Below are positions 1-9,651 of a stretch of DNA of 64,000 bases, piece by piece (within the stretch, counting starts at the first letter, position 1; every line of letters starts with the position of its first letter). Under the pieces are notes generated by a model that made no database searches, was not told the origin of the DNA, and saw only the letters and a list, made by a program, of their open reading frames with translations. The stretch lies in contig CAVXYY010000005.1 in NCBI GenBank assembly GCA_963766195.1, positions 1-64,000 on the forward strand. Reading direction: 5' to 3'. A program made the position numbers and the translations under genes. The DNA comes from JAHEFT01 sp963766195. Its GTDB lineage: Bacteria > Pseudomonadota > Gammaproteobacteria > Xanthomonadales > SZUA-36.

Positions 1-873
1 GCCGCCGACAGCCTGGCCATTCATTATCAGCAGCGGGTTAACAGCAGCCTCAGGGCCCTGCACATACTGGCAATCCTGATGGGACTGGTGTTCCTCGTTT
101 ATACGGAATTCAATGGCCCCGGTTACATGGTGTTGACCTTTCTGGGCCTGTTTTTTGCCGGTGTGGTGGTGTATCTGATCGGCAGCAACCGGGAGTGGCA
201 TCGCAAGTACCTGGACTACCGGGCATTGGCCGAGGGCCTGAGGGTGCAATTGTACTGGAACCTGTCCGCTGTCGTGGACGCGGCGTCGGCCGGCTTCGCT
301 TATGACAATTTTCTGCAGACGCAGGACGTCGACCTGGGTTGGATTCGCCACGTGATGCGCCAGGCCAGTATGGACCGGGTTCGCGGCAGGACCGCGGATC
401 CAGCCTGGGTAAAATGGGTGATAGACGAATGGATCGGCGAGCCGGTTCACGGCCGCGGGCAGTTGGCCTGGTATTCACGAAAACAGATGTACAACATATC
501 CCGTTTCCGGCGCACCCAGATCCTCGGTAACCTGTGCCTGTGGACGGGCATTACCATTGCCGTGCTGTTGTACCTGTCGGACTCAGATGCAAATAGTCAA
601 TACCGGCAGGCTCTGCTCGTGTTGATGGGCGCCCTGCCCCTGGTCGCGGGAATCTGGGACGCCTATTCGCACAAAAAAGCGGAAAAAGAACTGATCAAGC
701 AGTACGGATTCATGAGCCGTGTATTCGGGAAGGCCCGGAAATTGCTGGATCATTCTGACGACATCACTCTCCAGCGACAGGTTTTGAAGGCATTGGGGCA
801 GGCGGCGCTGGATGAAGGCGCGGAGTGGTTGCTGATGCACCGTGAACGTCCGCTGGAACACGGCAAATTGTAG
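1..873 (+). CDS. Membrane protein, C-terminal part, SLATT/2TM-effector-like
   Basis: The reading frame is already open at base 1, so the gene begins left of the window; at least 290 residues are visible. Two pairs of hydrophobic segments flank a soluble stretch: one near the left edge (ILAILMGLVFLVY, then VLTFLGLFFAGVVVYLIG) and one near residues 180-220. After the first pair comes a motif of the type WHRKYLDYRALAEGLR, and the C-terminus reads WLLMHRERPLEH. In the families I know, a WH..WLDYR.LAE.LR motif after two membrane helices occurs in SLATT-like or 2TM effector domains, often downstream of an N-terminal SLOG nucleotide-sensing domain. That N-terminal domain would lie outside the window, so a nucleotide-triggered membrane effector role is only an inference. 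Confidence 0.55.
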   Translation, partial: AADSLAIHYQQRVNSSLRALHILAILMGLVFLVYTEFNGPGYMVLTFLGLFFAGVVVYLIGSNREWHRKYLDYRALAEGLRVQLYWNLSAVVDAASAGFAYDNFLQTQDVDLGWIRHVMRQASMDRVRGRTADPAWVKWVIDEWIGEPVHGRGQLAWYSRKQMYNISRFRRTQILGNLCLWTGITIAVLLYLSDSDANSQYRQALLVLMGALPLVAGIWDAYSHKKAEKELIKQYGFMSRVFGKARKLLDHSDDITLQRQVLKALGQAALDEGAEWLLMHRERPLEHGKL

Positions 874-1044
874 AGCGGAAGCGGCCAATCGGCTTGCTGG
901 TTGAAGGAGTCAAACATCCAGTACTCAAACTGGCCGGGCGATATTGGGAAAGTGACAATCCGGGCAGACAATATCAGGGTCGTCTTCGGCAATGTACGCG
1001 GCCCGAACCAAATGTCATTTCCGACACCGGGACATCCGCTCAAC

Positions 1045-1260
1045 TTACCGGCGGCGTTCGATGAACACCAGGGCAATGCCGCCCAGGATGCCCGCCGAAG
1101 ACCATATCAGGCGCAGCGTCAGGCTCTCACCCAGGAAGACGATGCCGCCCACCGCGGTCAGTACCGGCACGCCGAGCTGAATGACCGCCGCTTGGGTGGC
1201 CCGCAGCGCCGGCAATACGCTGTACCAGATTGCATAACCGATTCCGAGTATAGGCAGCAT
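1045..1260 (-). pseudogene. EamA/DMT-family transporter, C-terminal remnant
   Basis: About 71 residues match the last helices of EamA (drug/metabolite transporter superfamily) permeases: a GIGYAIWYSVLP.LRAT segment, QLGVPVLTAVGGIVFLGESLTLRL and a final hydrophobic helix ending in ERRR. Whole EamA proteins have about 290-300 residues and ten helices, so roughly three quarters of the gene is missing. The homology stops at about 1260, where IS91-type sequence begins, so the gene appears truncated by that element. The frame stays open upstream but no longer resembles a transporter. It is unlikely to be functional. Confidence 0.75.
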
Positions 1261-1263
1261 TAA

Positions 1264-2230
1264 AGCCCTTTTCCATGAACACCACGTCTATTGGGCAGCC
1301 TTTCACCTCGGCTGTTCAGCCAAATCACTGCGATAGGTGAACCAAATCGCGCCCAAACGCAGCCTCACCTATGGAATCTTCCTCGCCGAGCCTACTTTTG
1401 CGACTGATTCCGCCCTGCTGAACGATCGATGCCCTGCCGCCTAATGAAATGCAGCCAATGGAATGAACCACGAATCTTCAGAATGCTTCGACCAGGCCCA
1501 CCGGTGGTGGGGCACGGCATTGTGGCAACCGGCTCCCTCCTGCCGGGTGCGTTAGTCTGTTCAGGTGAGCGAGTATTTTTTTGATCACGGTCGGATCTTC
1601 AATGCTGGCGATGATCTTCACCTCACCACCACATTTACTGCACGTTTCAATATCAATGTTGAACACACGCTTCAATCGCTTTGCCCAGGTCATTGAAGAA
1701 CGTTGCTCGGCTGGGGTTTGCTCTCGTGCCTCGTTTGGAGCCACGATCTTTTTTCTTCTGCCTCGTTTCGCAGGTGTCACCCGTGCCCGATACTTGCTGT
1801 TGGGTGCGAATACTCCATGAAAGCGAGTGAGGTTGAGGCGTGGTCGGGGTACCAGCGCCACCAGGCGGGCCATGAAATCCAACGGTTCGAACAGGACGTG
1901 GGTGGTGCCGTCAGTGTAAGGGGTTTTGAGTTGATATCGCACCTGTCCGTTGCGGGTCAGTGACAGGCGCTGGTTGGAAACTGCTGGCCTTGCGATGTAG
2001 CGGCACAGACGTTCCAGTTTGTCACGTTCATGTGCCTGCGTTGCGACACCGGCGTGAAGCGAGAAGCCCGCACTATGACCCGTTTGTGGTCTGCTGAATT
2101 CAGATCTGCAATCGGGCAGCGTCTGCAGCGTGAATACCTTGCGTCCCTGTTGCGGGCCGACCGCAATACGGTAAGTTATGGAACTGCCGAGCAAGTGATG
2201 GATGGTGGCCTCATCCTCGACTGGACCAAC
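1264..2230 (-). mobile_element. IS91-family element remnant (left)
   Basis: This covers the transposase fragment at 1478-2225 plus about 210 bases downstream of its stop that hold no gene and probably include the element end. One end abuts the truncated EamA gene; the other abuts a truncated DUF2955/FUSC-like gene. The element lacks its 5' half. Both boundaries are estimated from where host-gene homology stops, because no terminal repeat is expected for this rolling-circle family. Confidence 0.65.
1478..2225 (-). pseudogene. IS91-family (Y2 rolling-circle) transposase, C-terminal half
   Basis: The C-terminal part of an IS91/ISCR-type transposase is recognisable by GRKVFTLQTLP, AGFSLHAGVA, LERLCRYIARPAVS, VRYQLKTPYTDGTTHV.FEP, LTRFHGVFAPNS and the terminal MTWAKRLKRVF with a CSKCGGEVK zinc-ribbon half. 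Full-length enzymes have around 400-500 residues; the N-terminal zinc finger and most of the catalytic HUH/tyrosine region are absent. The normal C-terminus is present. The 5' end fades into DNA antisense to the DUF2955-like gene at about 2170-2230. It cannot be an active transposase. Confidence 0.85.
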
Positions 2231-2638
2231 GTCCACACACACATGTATGTCGCCATATATATCCAGCAACTTAGCCTGGCGAGCGGCCGGAAGACGACAA
2301 AAGCCATTCTTGCCGCCAACGTAGCGGCCGGGTTCATTGCGATGGCCATGTACTCACTCCTGGTGATGGCCCCGAATTTCCTGTTCATGGCCACGTTGTC
2401 GTTGACGGTAATCCTGATAATTTCCCGCATGATCATGTCGGGCGTGCGGTGGGCGCCACTTGCCGGAGTCGCTTTAAGCTCAACCATGATTTTGTTAGGC
2501 AGCGCCATTGGTTCTTTCAACGATGCCGGGGGTGACAAATTCTCGGACCGCCTGGGTGAACTTGGGGCGGCCGCGATTTACGCCGTTGTGGCGCTCTACG
2601 TCCTCGAAGCATTTTTCCCAAAACGGCAACCCCGGTAA
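2230..2638 (+). pseudogene. DUF2955/FUSC-like membrane protein, C-terminal remnant
   Basis: About 125 C-terminal residues, beginning around SLASGRKTTKAIL, contain four or five hydrophobic helices and end with VALYVLEAFFPKRQPR. This resembles the C-terminal half of DUF2955 (FUSC-like) inner-membrane proteins, which commonly sit next to HlyD-type adaptors in efflux loci. The open frame continues upstream into IS91-derived sequence, so the first in-frame start codons there are not native. The gene lies 97 bases before an outer-membrane factor gene, consistent with an efflux locus whose first gene was cut by the IS. It is probably non-functional. Confidence 0.6.
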
Positions 2639-2734
2639 ATTTACGGGTATCCACACGATGAATGCCCCCCTATAATCCAACATGACATATAAATTCACCT
2701 CTCCGCTTGGAGAAATAAAATCTCCAGTATTCGC

Positions 2735-4283
2735 ATGATGAATAGTTCGCCTTACACAGTTATTAGATTAACCGGCAGCTTTCTGACAGTGCTTGGGCTG
2801 GTTTTTTTGGCGGGTTGCACCACGCTGGGCCCGGATTTCAAAACCCCGGAAGCGCCAGTCGCCGAGGAGTGGACGGATATTGACCCGTCTATGGTCAGCA
2901 ACCAGCCTGCAGATCATCCGGAATGGTGGACGGTGTTCAATGATCCGGTCCTGAACCAACTGATTGAAACAGCCCAGTCTCAAAACCTAACGCTGCGCAC
3001 AGCAGGTGTTCGCGTACTGCAGGCCCAGGCCCAGTTGGGAATTGCGACCGGGAGCAAGTACCCGCAGGTTCAACAACTTTCCGGCTCCGCCAACGAGGTA
3101 AAGCTCAGCGAGAACGGCGCCGATAGTACCCTGTTGCAGAGATAATTTTGGCCTGTACAACCTGGGTTTCGGTCTTTCCTGGGAAGTGGATTTCTGGGGC
3201 CGGTTCAGCCGAATGATCGAATCGTCATCGGCGCAACTCCAGGCGGAAGTCGCCAATTACGATGCGGTCATGGTCTCACTGACGGCCGAGGTGGCGCGCT
3301 CATACATCCTGATGCGCGCGTTGGAATCGCGCATTGACCTGGCCGAAAAAAATGTGCGCGTCCAGGAACGTGCGTGGCAAATTGCCGACGTCAAGTTTCG
3401 CAATGGGAAGGTGACTGAACTCGATGTTCAGCAGGCGCGTACGATTCTCAATAGCACTAAGTCCCAGATCCCGGTCTTGCAGACCCGGTTGACCGAAGTC
3501 AGGAACACGCTGGGCGTTTTGCTTGGAATGTTGCCGCAGGAACTGGCGGGGCTGTTGGCCGAATCCGCACCCGTCCCCACTCCCCCGGCGCTGGTCGCTG
3601 TCGGCATGCCCCAGGATCTTATCCGCCGCCGTCCTGACATTCGCCGCGCGGAGTGGATGATGGCTGCCCAGAGCGCACAGATTGGTGTCGCCGTCACTGA
3701 GCTCTACCCGCATTTCACACTGGGCGGTTCGATCGGGGTCGCCACAACCACCATTGGCGGAAAGGGCATAAGCGACCTGTTTGATTCAGGAAGCGTCAAT
3801 GGTTTGCTGTTTGGCGGGTTTACCTGGAACGTATTCAATTACGGCCGGCTGAAAAATAATATTCGTTACCAGGATGCCCGCTTCCAGGAACTCCTGATCG
3901 ATTATCAGAAGCTGGTGCTGACCGCACAGGCCGAGGTGGATAGTGCCATCGTCGCCTATTTACGCGCCCACACCGAGGCCATGTACCTGGCCGAAAGCGT
4001 AAATGCAGCCGAACGCTCAGTTGAACTGTCCATGATTCAGTACCGCGAGGGCTCGACCGATTTCAACCAGGTGCTGACCACCCTGACCCAGCAGGCCGAT
4101 CAGCAGGATGCGCTGACCGAAACAAGTGGCAGAATCGCCACAAACCTGGTGACCATGTACAAGGTGCTCGGCGGCGGCTGGCAAGTGGATGGTGAGCGCG
4201 TGGTGGACGATTACGCGAACGAAAAGGACCAGCAGGAAATGCTGGAACGGACCAAATACTGGCGCGGTGTTTTACCCGATTAG
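2735..4283 (+). CDS. RND efflux outer-membrane factor lipoprotein (NodT/OprM family), one frameshift
   Basis: This is the TolC-like outer-membrane channel of a tripartite efflux system. A lipoprotein signal (VLGLVFLAGCTTLGPDF) is followed by PEWWTVFNDPVLNQLIETA and then the two coiled-coil/barrel repeats, including SWEVDFWGRFSR, RPDIRRAEW, TELYPHFTLGGSIG and TWNVFNYGRLKNNIR. The total of about 515 codons is slightly above the usual 460-500. The frame is interrupted near 3138: after STLLQ one extra base produces a stop, and the next frame continues directly with DNFGLYNLGFGLSWEVDFWG. Adaptor and pump genes follow in the same direction. The break may be a consensus error; otherwise the gene is a pseudogene. 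Confidence 0.85.
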
Positions 4284-4310
4284 CGCCAATTGTTCGGACA
4301 ACAACGGAAT

Positions 4311-5450
4311 ATGAAATCAGTGAACAGACAAAGATTACTTCCCGGCCTGGTGTTGAGCCAGTTCATTTGCCTGTTGGCTCGCCATCACGTTTCTTGGCGG
4401 ATGCAAACAGGAAGTCGCCGAACCGGTTGAGCGAATTCGTGCGGTGAAAACCATCGTGGTAGCAGATCTTGCCTCCGACCAACAGCGTAAATTCCCCGGG
4501 ACGGTCGAGCCGGTGGACTCCTCTCAACTCAGTTTCGAGGTCGATGGCATCGTCGAGGCGGTCCGGGTAGACGTCGGCGACAGGTTCAAGAAGGGCGATG
4601 TTCTTGCCCATCTCGACAACCGGCCTTATAAACTCGACCTGGCGTCCGCCAACGCTGCCCTGTCGCGTGCAAAGGCCCAACTAGAAGAAAAGCAAAGCGC
4701 CTATGAGCGTGAGCAGCGAATCCAGGCGGAAGACCCGGGGGCAACCACCCAGAAAGCCGTTGACCAGGCCCGGGCTGCATATGAAAGCCAGGTGCAGGAA
4801 GTAACCTACAGCCAGGCGAAGCTTGGAATGGCCGAGCGGAGTCTCGCCGATACTGAACTGGTGGCCCCTTATAATGGCACGGTTGCAGCCCGCTTCGTTG
4901 AGCCTTCTGAAGTCGCGGCCAGGGGTGTGCATATGCTGGAGGTCTACGCTGAAGCGGCCATGCAGGTTGCGGTGAGTATTCCGGAGCAGATGATCGAGGA
5001 TGTCCTTCCGGCCTTGCGGGACAGGTGTTTCTGAACAACCAGCCGGATAGTCCTTACGACGCCGTGGTTTCCGAGGTGGGATCATCCGCCACAACGGCCA
5101 ACGCTTACCCGGTCAAGGCGGTTATCACCAATGCCGATGACCGGGTACGCCCCGGCATGACGGCAGAACTGCGCCTGGTATTTGCTGACGAGGAGTTGCA
5201 ATCCGCTTACCTGGTGCCGGTGCATGCCTTCCTGCCCGGCCTCGAGAAGAACGCGCATTATGTTTACCTGCTTGACGGTGGATCATCCACCGTGCGCAAG
5301 ACGCCCGTGAAGATCAAGGGCATCCAGGGTGACCAGGTGGTGGTCACCGACGGCATAACGCCGGGCGATGTCCTGGTGGTGGCCGGGGTACCCTTTCTGC
5401 GCGACGGTCAAAAGGTCAAACCCATGCCTGCTTCCGGCTCCAGCCAATGA
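4311..5450 (+). CDS. RND efflux periplasmic adaptor (HlyD/AcrA family), two frameshifts
   Basis: This is the membrane-fusion protein that links pump and outer-membrane factor. Beginning at ATG 4311, a hydrophobic stretch ends in a lipobox-like FLGGC that is reached only after a frame change near 4378. The body has KFPGTVEPVDSSQLSFEVDGIVEAVRVDVGDRFKKGDVLA (lipoyl-like half), a coiled-coil hairpin of A/K/E-rich repeats, and LVAPYNGTVAARFVEPSEVA (second lipoyl half). A second frame change near 5030 joins LPALRDR to VFLNNQPDSPYDAVVSEVG. The C-terminal membrane-proximal domain ends with VPFLRDGQKV. Length and order are normal for the family. The pump starts 19 bases after the stop. Confidence 0.85.
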
Positions 5451-5468
5451 TCAACCGGAACTGATATC

Positions 5469-8400
5469 GTGGATGGCATCACACGTTTTGGACTTGACTC
5501 CCCCCGCTTGACGCTGGTTTTTATCGTTCTGGTGATCGTCGCCGGAATTGGCCAATTCATCAACTTTCCTCGCCAGGAAGACCCTCCGATCCTGATACGC
5601 GAAGTGGTAGTGAGCGCCCAGTTTCCAGGAATGACGGCCGAGGATGTTGAACAACTCATTACCCGCCACATCGAGGCGGAGTTGCGGGCGATGCCGGAAA
5701 TTGATGATATCTGGTCAGACTCCAAAAACGGCGTCGCGGTGGTACATGCTGATACGGCAGACCAATACAACGACGTGGAAGCGATCTGGCAGAAAGTACG
5801 CAACCGGATGATAGACCTGGCTCCCGACCTGCCGCCAGGAACCATAGGGCCGTTGGTCAATGATGAATTTGGCCTGGTCGCTGTTGCTACCATCGCCCTG
5901 TGGAGTGAAGGTTTCGGCATGGACGAAATGCGCGATACCGCCTGGGACATTCGCGACCGTCTTTACGAACTCGAGGGTATTCGAAAAATCGAGCTATGGG
6001 GTGTGCACGAACAACGCATTTTCCTTGAATATTCGTCCGCGAAACTGGCCCAACTGGGTGTGAGCATAGAGGACATCATCCAGACCCTCACCAACCAGAA
6101 CATCATTCTGCCGGGCGGCCGATATGACGTTTCCGGCCAAGATTTGATTATCGAGCCGAGTGGTAATTTCCAATCCGTTGCGGACATCGAGGATTTGTTG
6201 ATCGCCGTTCCGGGAACCCAGCAATCGGTCTATCTGAAAGACCTGCTGAGCGTGCGCAGAGGGTTTGCAGAGCCGCCCCAGGATCTTGCCTTTTACAATG
6301 GCAAACGGGCAATCGTCATCAGCCTTTCCATCACGCCCGGAGTCAATGCAGTCGCTTTCGGTGAGCGGCTTATCGAAAAGGTAGATGAAATCGAGTCACA
6401 GATTCCGATCGGATACGTGCTTGATTTCGCAACTTTCCAGCCTGACCTGGTGGAAAAAGCAGTTGGCGGTGCGATGAGCAATGTTTACCAGACCCTGGTT
6501 ATTGTTCTGGTAGTGGTTGTCGCCTTCCTGGGTTTGCGCACCGGCCTGATCGTCGGCTCTTTTGTGCCGATGACCATGTTGCTCGGCCTGATCGTCATGC
6601 GGTTTGCTGGGGTTGAGCTCGAGCGCATCTCCATTGCCTCCACGATCATCGCTCTGGGCATGCTGGTCGACAATGGCATTGTGACCGCAGAAGAAATCCG
6701 TAACCGGCTGGACGCAGGTGAAGAAAGGCGTGCAGCTTGCCTCAATACGGCAAAAGCGCTTTCGATTCCATTGTTGACTTCGTCCCTGACAACCATCCTG
6801 GCCTTTTTACCCATTTACCTGCTAACCGGCGACGTCGGGGAGTACGCCGTTTCGCTTCCAATCGTCATCATTATCCTGCTGATGGGGTCCTGGTTTCTGT
6901 CCATGTACCTGACTCCTTACATGTGCTACTACTTTATGAAAGGACCCAAGGTAACGGAAGGCCAGCCACCGGACGGCGGTGAGGCCTATAGCGGCCGCAT
7001 CTATGTCGCGTACCGGGCATTGCTGACGTATCTGCTGAAAATGCGGTATCCGGTGCTCGTTGGTATTCTGGCTGTGCTGGTCGGCGGAGGTTACCTGGGC
7101 TCGACCCTGGTGCGGGAAATGTTCGGCCACAGCGATCGCAACCAGTTTCTCATCTACGTGGACTTACCGGCTGGCTACAACATCAATTCCACCGAGGAAG
7201 TGGTTAAGCGTCTGACCGACTGGCTGTCGGACGAGCAAGCCAATCCCGACATCACCGGAACGATCGCCTACGTGGGCACGGGCGGACCCCGCTTTGTACT
7301 TGCACTCGCACCGTTCGATCCCGATCCGCACCGCGCCTTCATCATCGCCAACACCGAAACGGGCGAACAGGTGCCCGCTGCCACAGAACGGGTGCGGCAG
7401 TTTATTGCCGAGTCACTCCCGGAAGCAGAAGGCCGGGTGAAAATGATGTGGTCGACCGGGCCTGAGCCCGGGTTCGTGGAAATTCGACTGTATGGGCCGG
7501 ATGCCGCCTATCTCTATCAAAAAGGCCGGAAACTCACGGAACGGGTGCGTGCAACGCCTGGAACCACCGACATCCGCAACAGTTGGGAAAATACCGTCGT
7601 CAATGTCGAAGTGGCCGTCGACCAGACACAGGCGCGTCGTGTGGGCATCTCTTCCCAGGAAATTGCAAACTCACTGCAGGCGCACATTGATGGTATCCGC
7701 GCTACCGATTACCGGGAGGCGGACGAGACTATTCCAATTGTCCTGCGGTCTCAGGAGCGGGAACGCGCAACGGGCAGTGACTTTTACGACATTCGTGTCA
7801 ACTCTCGAGCGGCGGACCAGAGCGTACCTTTGTCGCAGATCGCGGGTATCGAAGGAGCCTGGGAGTATAGTCGTATCTCACGCCGGAACCAGGTGCGCCA
7901 GGTCACCGTGGAGCTCAAGCACGAGACGCTGAAAGCAATGGAATTGCTAGCCGCGATCACGCCTGAGATAGAATCGCTGGACCTTGGTGAAGACTATCGT
8001 TGGGAAGTGGGCGGGGAAATCGAGAAACAGGCGGAGACCATGCCGAAGCTTGCCAAATGGCTTCCCCATTGCGCCTTTTTAATGATCGTTTTATTGATAT
8101 GGCAGTTCAACTCTTTCCGGCGGCCGTTCATTATCGCATTTACCTTGCCGCTGGCGTTTATTGGCGCCTTCATCGGACTACTTCTGTTCCGGGCGCCGTT
8201 CGATTTCTTTGGGATTCTCGGGCTGTTGAGCCTGGCCGGAATCATCATCAATAATGGCATCGTCCTGATTGACCGAATCGACCAGGAGCGCAAAGCCGGC
8301 CGCGATGCCTACAGTGCAGTGATCGAAGCAACCGTGTCGCGTTTCCGACCGATCTGGATGACCACGATTACCACCATTCTCGGCGTCATGCCGCTGATCC

Positions 8401-8534
8401 TCAGTCACGATCCGGTGTTTTACTCACTGGCCCTGATTATTGCGTCCGGGCTGGCCTTTGCCACGGTATTGACGCTGGGCGTGGTCCCCGTACTTTACGC
8501 TGTGCTGTTCAGGGTGCAGCCGGTGCGAGACTAG
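5469..8534 (+). CDS. RND family inner-membrane efflux pump (AcrB/MexF-like)
   Basis: An intact protein of 1021 residues starting at GTG 5469. This is a proton-driven resistance-nodulation-division permease that exports drugs, dyes or lipophilic compounds through the adaptor and channel encoded just upstream. It has a first helix (LTLVFIVLVIVAG), FPRQEDPPI, a first porter loop, TM2-6 with the conserved LGMLVDNGIVTAEEIRNRL in TM4 (charged proton-relay region), a second porter loop starting near residue 550, and TM8-12 with LSLAGIIINNGIVLIDRID and GVMPLI. Both large periplasmic loops and twelve helices are present, as expected for 1000-1050-residue pumps. The substrate cannot be read from sequence. 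It is the only undamaged gene of the cassette. Confidence 0.93.
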   Translation: MDGITRFGLDSPRLTLVFIVLVIVAGIGQFINFPRQEDPPILIREVVVSAQFPGMTAEDVEQLITRHIEAELRAMPEIDDIWSDSKNGVAVVHADTADQYNDVEAIWQKVRNRMIDLAPDLPPGTIGPLVNDEFGLVAVATIALWSEGFGMDEMRDTAWDIRDRLYELEGIRKIELWGVHEQRIFLEYSSAKLAQLGVSIEDIIQTLTNQNIILPGGRYDVSGQDLIIEPSGNFQSVADIEDLLIAVPGTQQSVYLKDLLSVRRGFAEPPQDLAFYNGKRAIVISLSITPGVNAVAFGERLIEKVDEIESQIPIGYVLDFATFQPDLVEKAVGGAMSNVYQTLVIVLVVVVAFLGLRTGLIVGSFVPMTMLLGLIVMRFAGVELERISIASTIIALGMLVDNGIVTAEEIRNRLDAGEERRAACLNTAKALSIPLLTSSLTTILAFLPIYLLTGDVGEYAVSLPIVIIILLMGSWFLSMYLTPYMCYYFMKGPKVTEGQPPDGGEAYSGRIYVAYRALLTYLLKMRYPVLVGILAVLVGGGYLGSTLVREMFGHSDRNQFLIYVDLPAGYNINSTEEVVKRLTDWLSDEQANPDITGTIAYVGTGGPRFVLALAPFDPDPHRAFIIANTETGEQVPAATERVRQFIAESLPEAEGRVKMMWSTGPEPGFVEIRLYGPDAAYLYQKGRKLTERVRATPGTTDIRNSWENTVVNVEVAVDQTQARRVGISSQEIANSLQAHIDGIRATDYREADETIPIVLRSQERERATGSDFYDIRVNSRAADQSVPLSQIAGIEGAWEYSRISRRNQVRQVTVELKHETLKAMELLAAITPEIESLDLGEDYRWEVGGEIEKQAETMPKLAKWLPHCAFLMIVLLIWQFNSFRRPFIIAFTLPLAFIGAFIGLLLFRAPFDFFGILGLLSLAGIIINNGIVLIDRIDQERKAGRDAYSAVIEATVSRFRPIWMTTITTILGVMPLILSHDPVFYSLALIIASGLAFATVLTLGVVPVLYAVLFRVQPVRD

Positions 8535-8585
8535 CCGACAGAAGCTTTGTTGGCTGACAAATCAAGCAAAATGGAGCATATTCAC

Positions 8586-8654
8586 ATGAGGGTGATCATC
8601 GTAGGTGGTGTAGCAGGCGGGGCATCTTGTGCGGCCAGTTTGCGCCTTCAATGA
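8586..8654 (+). pseudogene. FAD/NAD(P)-dependent disulfide reductase, N-terminal stub
   Basis: A start codon is followed by 22 codons, MRVIIVGGVAGGASCAASL and three more residues, then TGA. The motif VGGVAGGASCAA is the FAD-binding beta-alpha-beta fold start typical of CoA-disulfide reductase and related pyridine nucleotide-disulfide oxidoreductases, which normally have about 440-560 residues. Homology ends at about 8645, exactly where an IS91 transposase C-terminus begins, so only about 4 percent of the gene remains. It is not functional. Confidence 0.6.
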
Positions 8655-8866
8655 CCTGGGCAAAACGATTGAAACGTGTTTTTAATCTAGATGTGGAAAC
8701 CTGTGGTAACTGCGGTGGTGACCTCAGGGTCATTGCCAGTATCGAAGATCCGGCAGTGATTCAGAAAATACTTGCCCACCTGGATAATACGGCGAGTTCA
8801 GCTGCGACGGCTCTGTTGCCGGATTGCCGAGCTTCACCGGGCCTGCCGGCCGGGTTATTCGACTGA
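8645..8866 (+). pseudogene. IS91-family transposase, extreme C-terminal remnant (right)
   Basis: About 73 residues start at SMTWAKRLKRVFNLD, continue through ETCGNCGGDLRVIASIEDP and IQKILAHLD, and end with the usual SPGLPAGLF tail. This is the same terminal segment as in the left element but differs at many positions and is on the opposite strand, so the two are related elements rather than copies of one event. The open frame begins at 8627 inside the disulfide-reductase stub, so that start is spurious. Confidence 0.8.
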
Positions 8867-9068
8867 AGAAACAGATTCAATCACGGCACTGATTTGCTGT
8901 TCCCATTTTGGTAACGGTATGGTTGATCTCGTCCCGGGTTCAGGAGTTGGCAAAAAACACGGTTGTATCCGGTCAAAATTCAGATATGAGCACAAGAAGT
9001 TGACCAGTTTGCCCGGAATTTCGGTTGGATTTTCGGTGTGAGGAAATGTTTGGTACTTCGATTCTCGT

Positions 9069-9356
9069 GTGAATATAGCGTTTATTTTACTTATACGCGC
9101 CGGCGGTGATTACGATGAAGAAAATGCCGTATGTTATCTGCAAATCCTGCTGGCTGACGAATTGCCCGGTATGGATAAAACCAAAATGATGAATGACATG
9201 GATGCCTGGGGATACACGTTCAGACTGGGATCTGCACGGGCCTGGTTTGAGCAGGACGCTGAGGACGCTCACGCCTGGCTTCTGGCGCATCAACTGATCG
9301 ACGCGGAAGGCCTGCCAACCTTCCGCACGCGCGCCAGCGAACGGGTTATGCCTTGA
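9069..9356 (+). CDS. Hypothetical protein
   Basis: A 95-residue open frame starts at GTG. The protein is acidic and predicted soluble, with an aromatic-rich middle (DAWGYTFRLGSARAWFEQDAEDAHAWLL). I do not recognise a family. It lies about 200 bases downstream of the right IS91 remnant, so it could be the surviving tail of a gene whose start was lost; the first 30 residues look less conserved in character than the rest, and MDKTKMMNDMDAWG could be the real N-terminus. No ribosome binding site decides the start. Confidence 0.35.
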   Translation: MNIAFILLIRAGGDYDEENAVCYLQILLADELPGMDKTKMMNDMDAWGYTFRLGSARAWFEQDAEDAHAWLLAHQLIDAEGLPTFRTRASERVMP

Positions 9357-9388
9357 TTTTGGCATTTAAACACCCATTGCTTTTAACC

Positions 9389-9631
9389 ATGGATTGGATA
9401 CCTCCGGAACTGAAGACGGGTCTGCTCATCGCTACCGGGCTGGCGGTGACATTGCTGGTCCTGTTCGCGCTGGCCCGCTGGGCCCGGCGCCGCAGCAAAG
9501 GCGCAGTTATTGCCGGTGCTCTACTGTCCCTGTTTGCGCCTGATCCAACACTGGAAAGAAATATCCGCCTGGCGGAAGAAGCCCGACAAGTGCAATCCGA
9601 AGAAGATGAGGAAGGCGAGAAAAAGGATTGA
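9389..9631 (+). CDS. Small single-pass membrane protein
   Basis: Eighty residues starting MDWIPPELKTG, followed by a strong transmembrane helix (residues about 10-30, LLIATGLAVTLLVLFALA), a basic RWARRRSK stop-transfer and a highly charged C-terminal tail ending QSEEDEEGEKKD. The topology is probably N-out, C-in. I prefer ATG 9389 to a TTG at 9353 because the latter would overlap the preceding gene and adds a poorly structured leader. The family is unknown; it could be co-transcribed with the preceding gene. Confidence 0.45.
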   Translation: MDWIPPELKTGLLIATGLAVTLLVLFALARWARRRSKGAVIAGALLSLFAPDPTLERNIRLAEEARQVQSEEDEEGEKKD

Positions 9632-9651
9632 TTCAGCGCCTGTCAAGATTA

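Noticed and set aside
2030..2638. One 202-residue plus-strand protein covering 2030-2638
   Set aside because: Its first third is antisense to the IS91 transposase remnant; only the part after about 2230 resembles a real (DUF2955-like) protein.
8627..8866. A free-standing 79-residue zinc-ribbon protein
   Set aside because: The CGNCGGDLRVIASIEDP segment matches the C-terminus of IS91 transposases, and its start codon lies within the broken disulfide-reductase stub.
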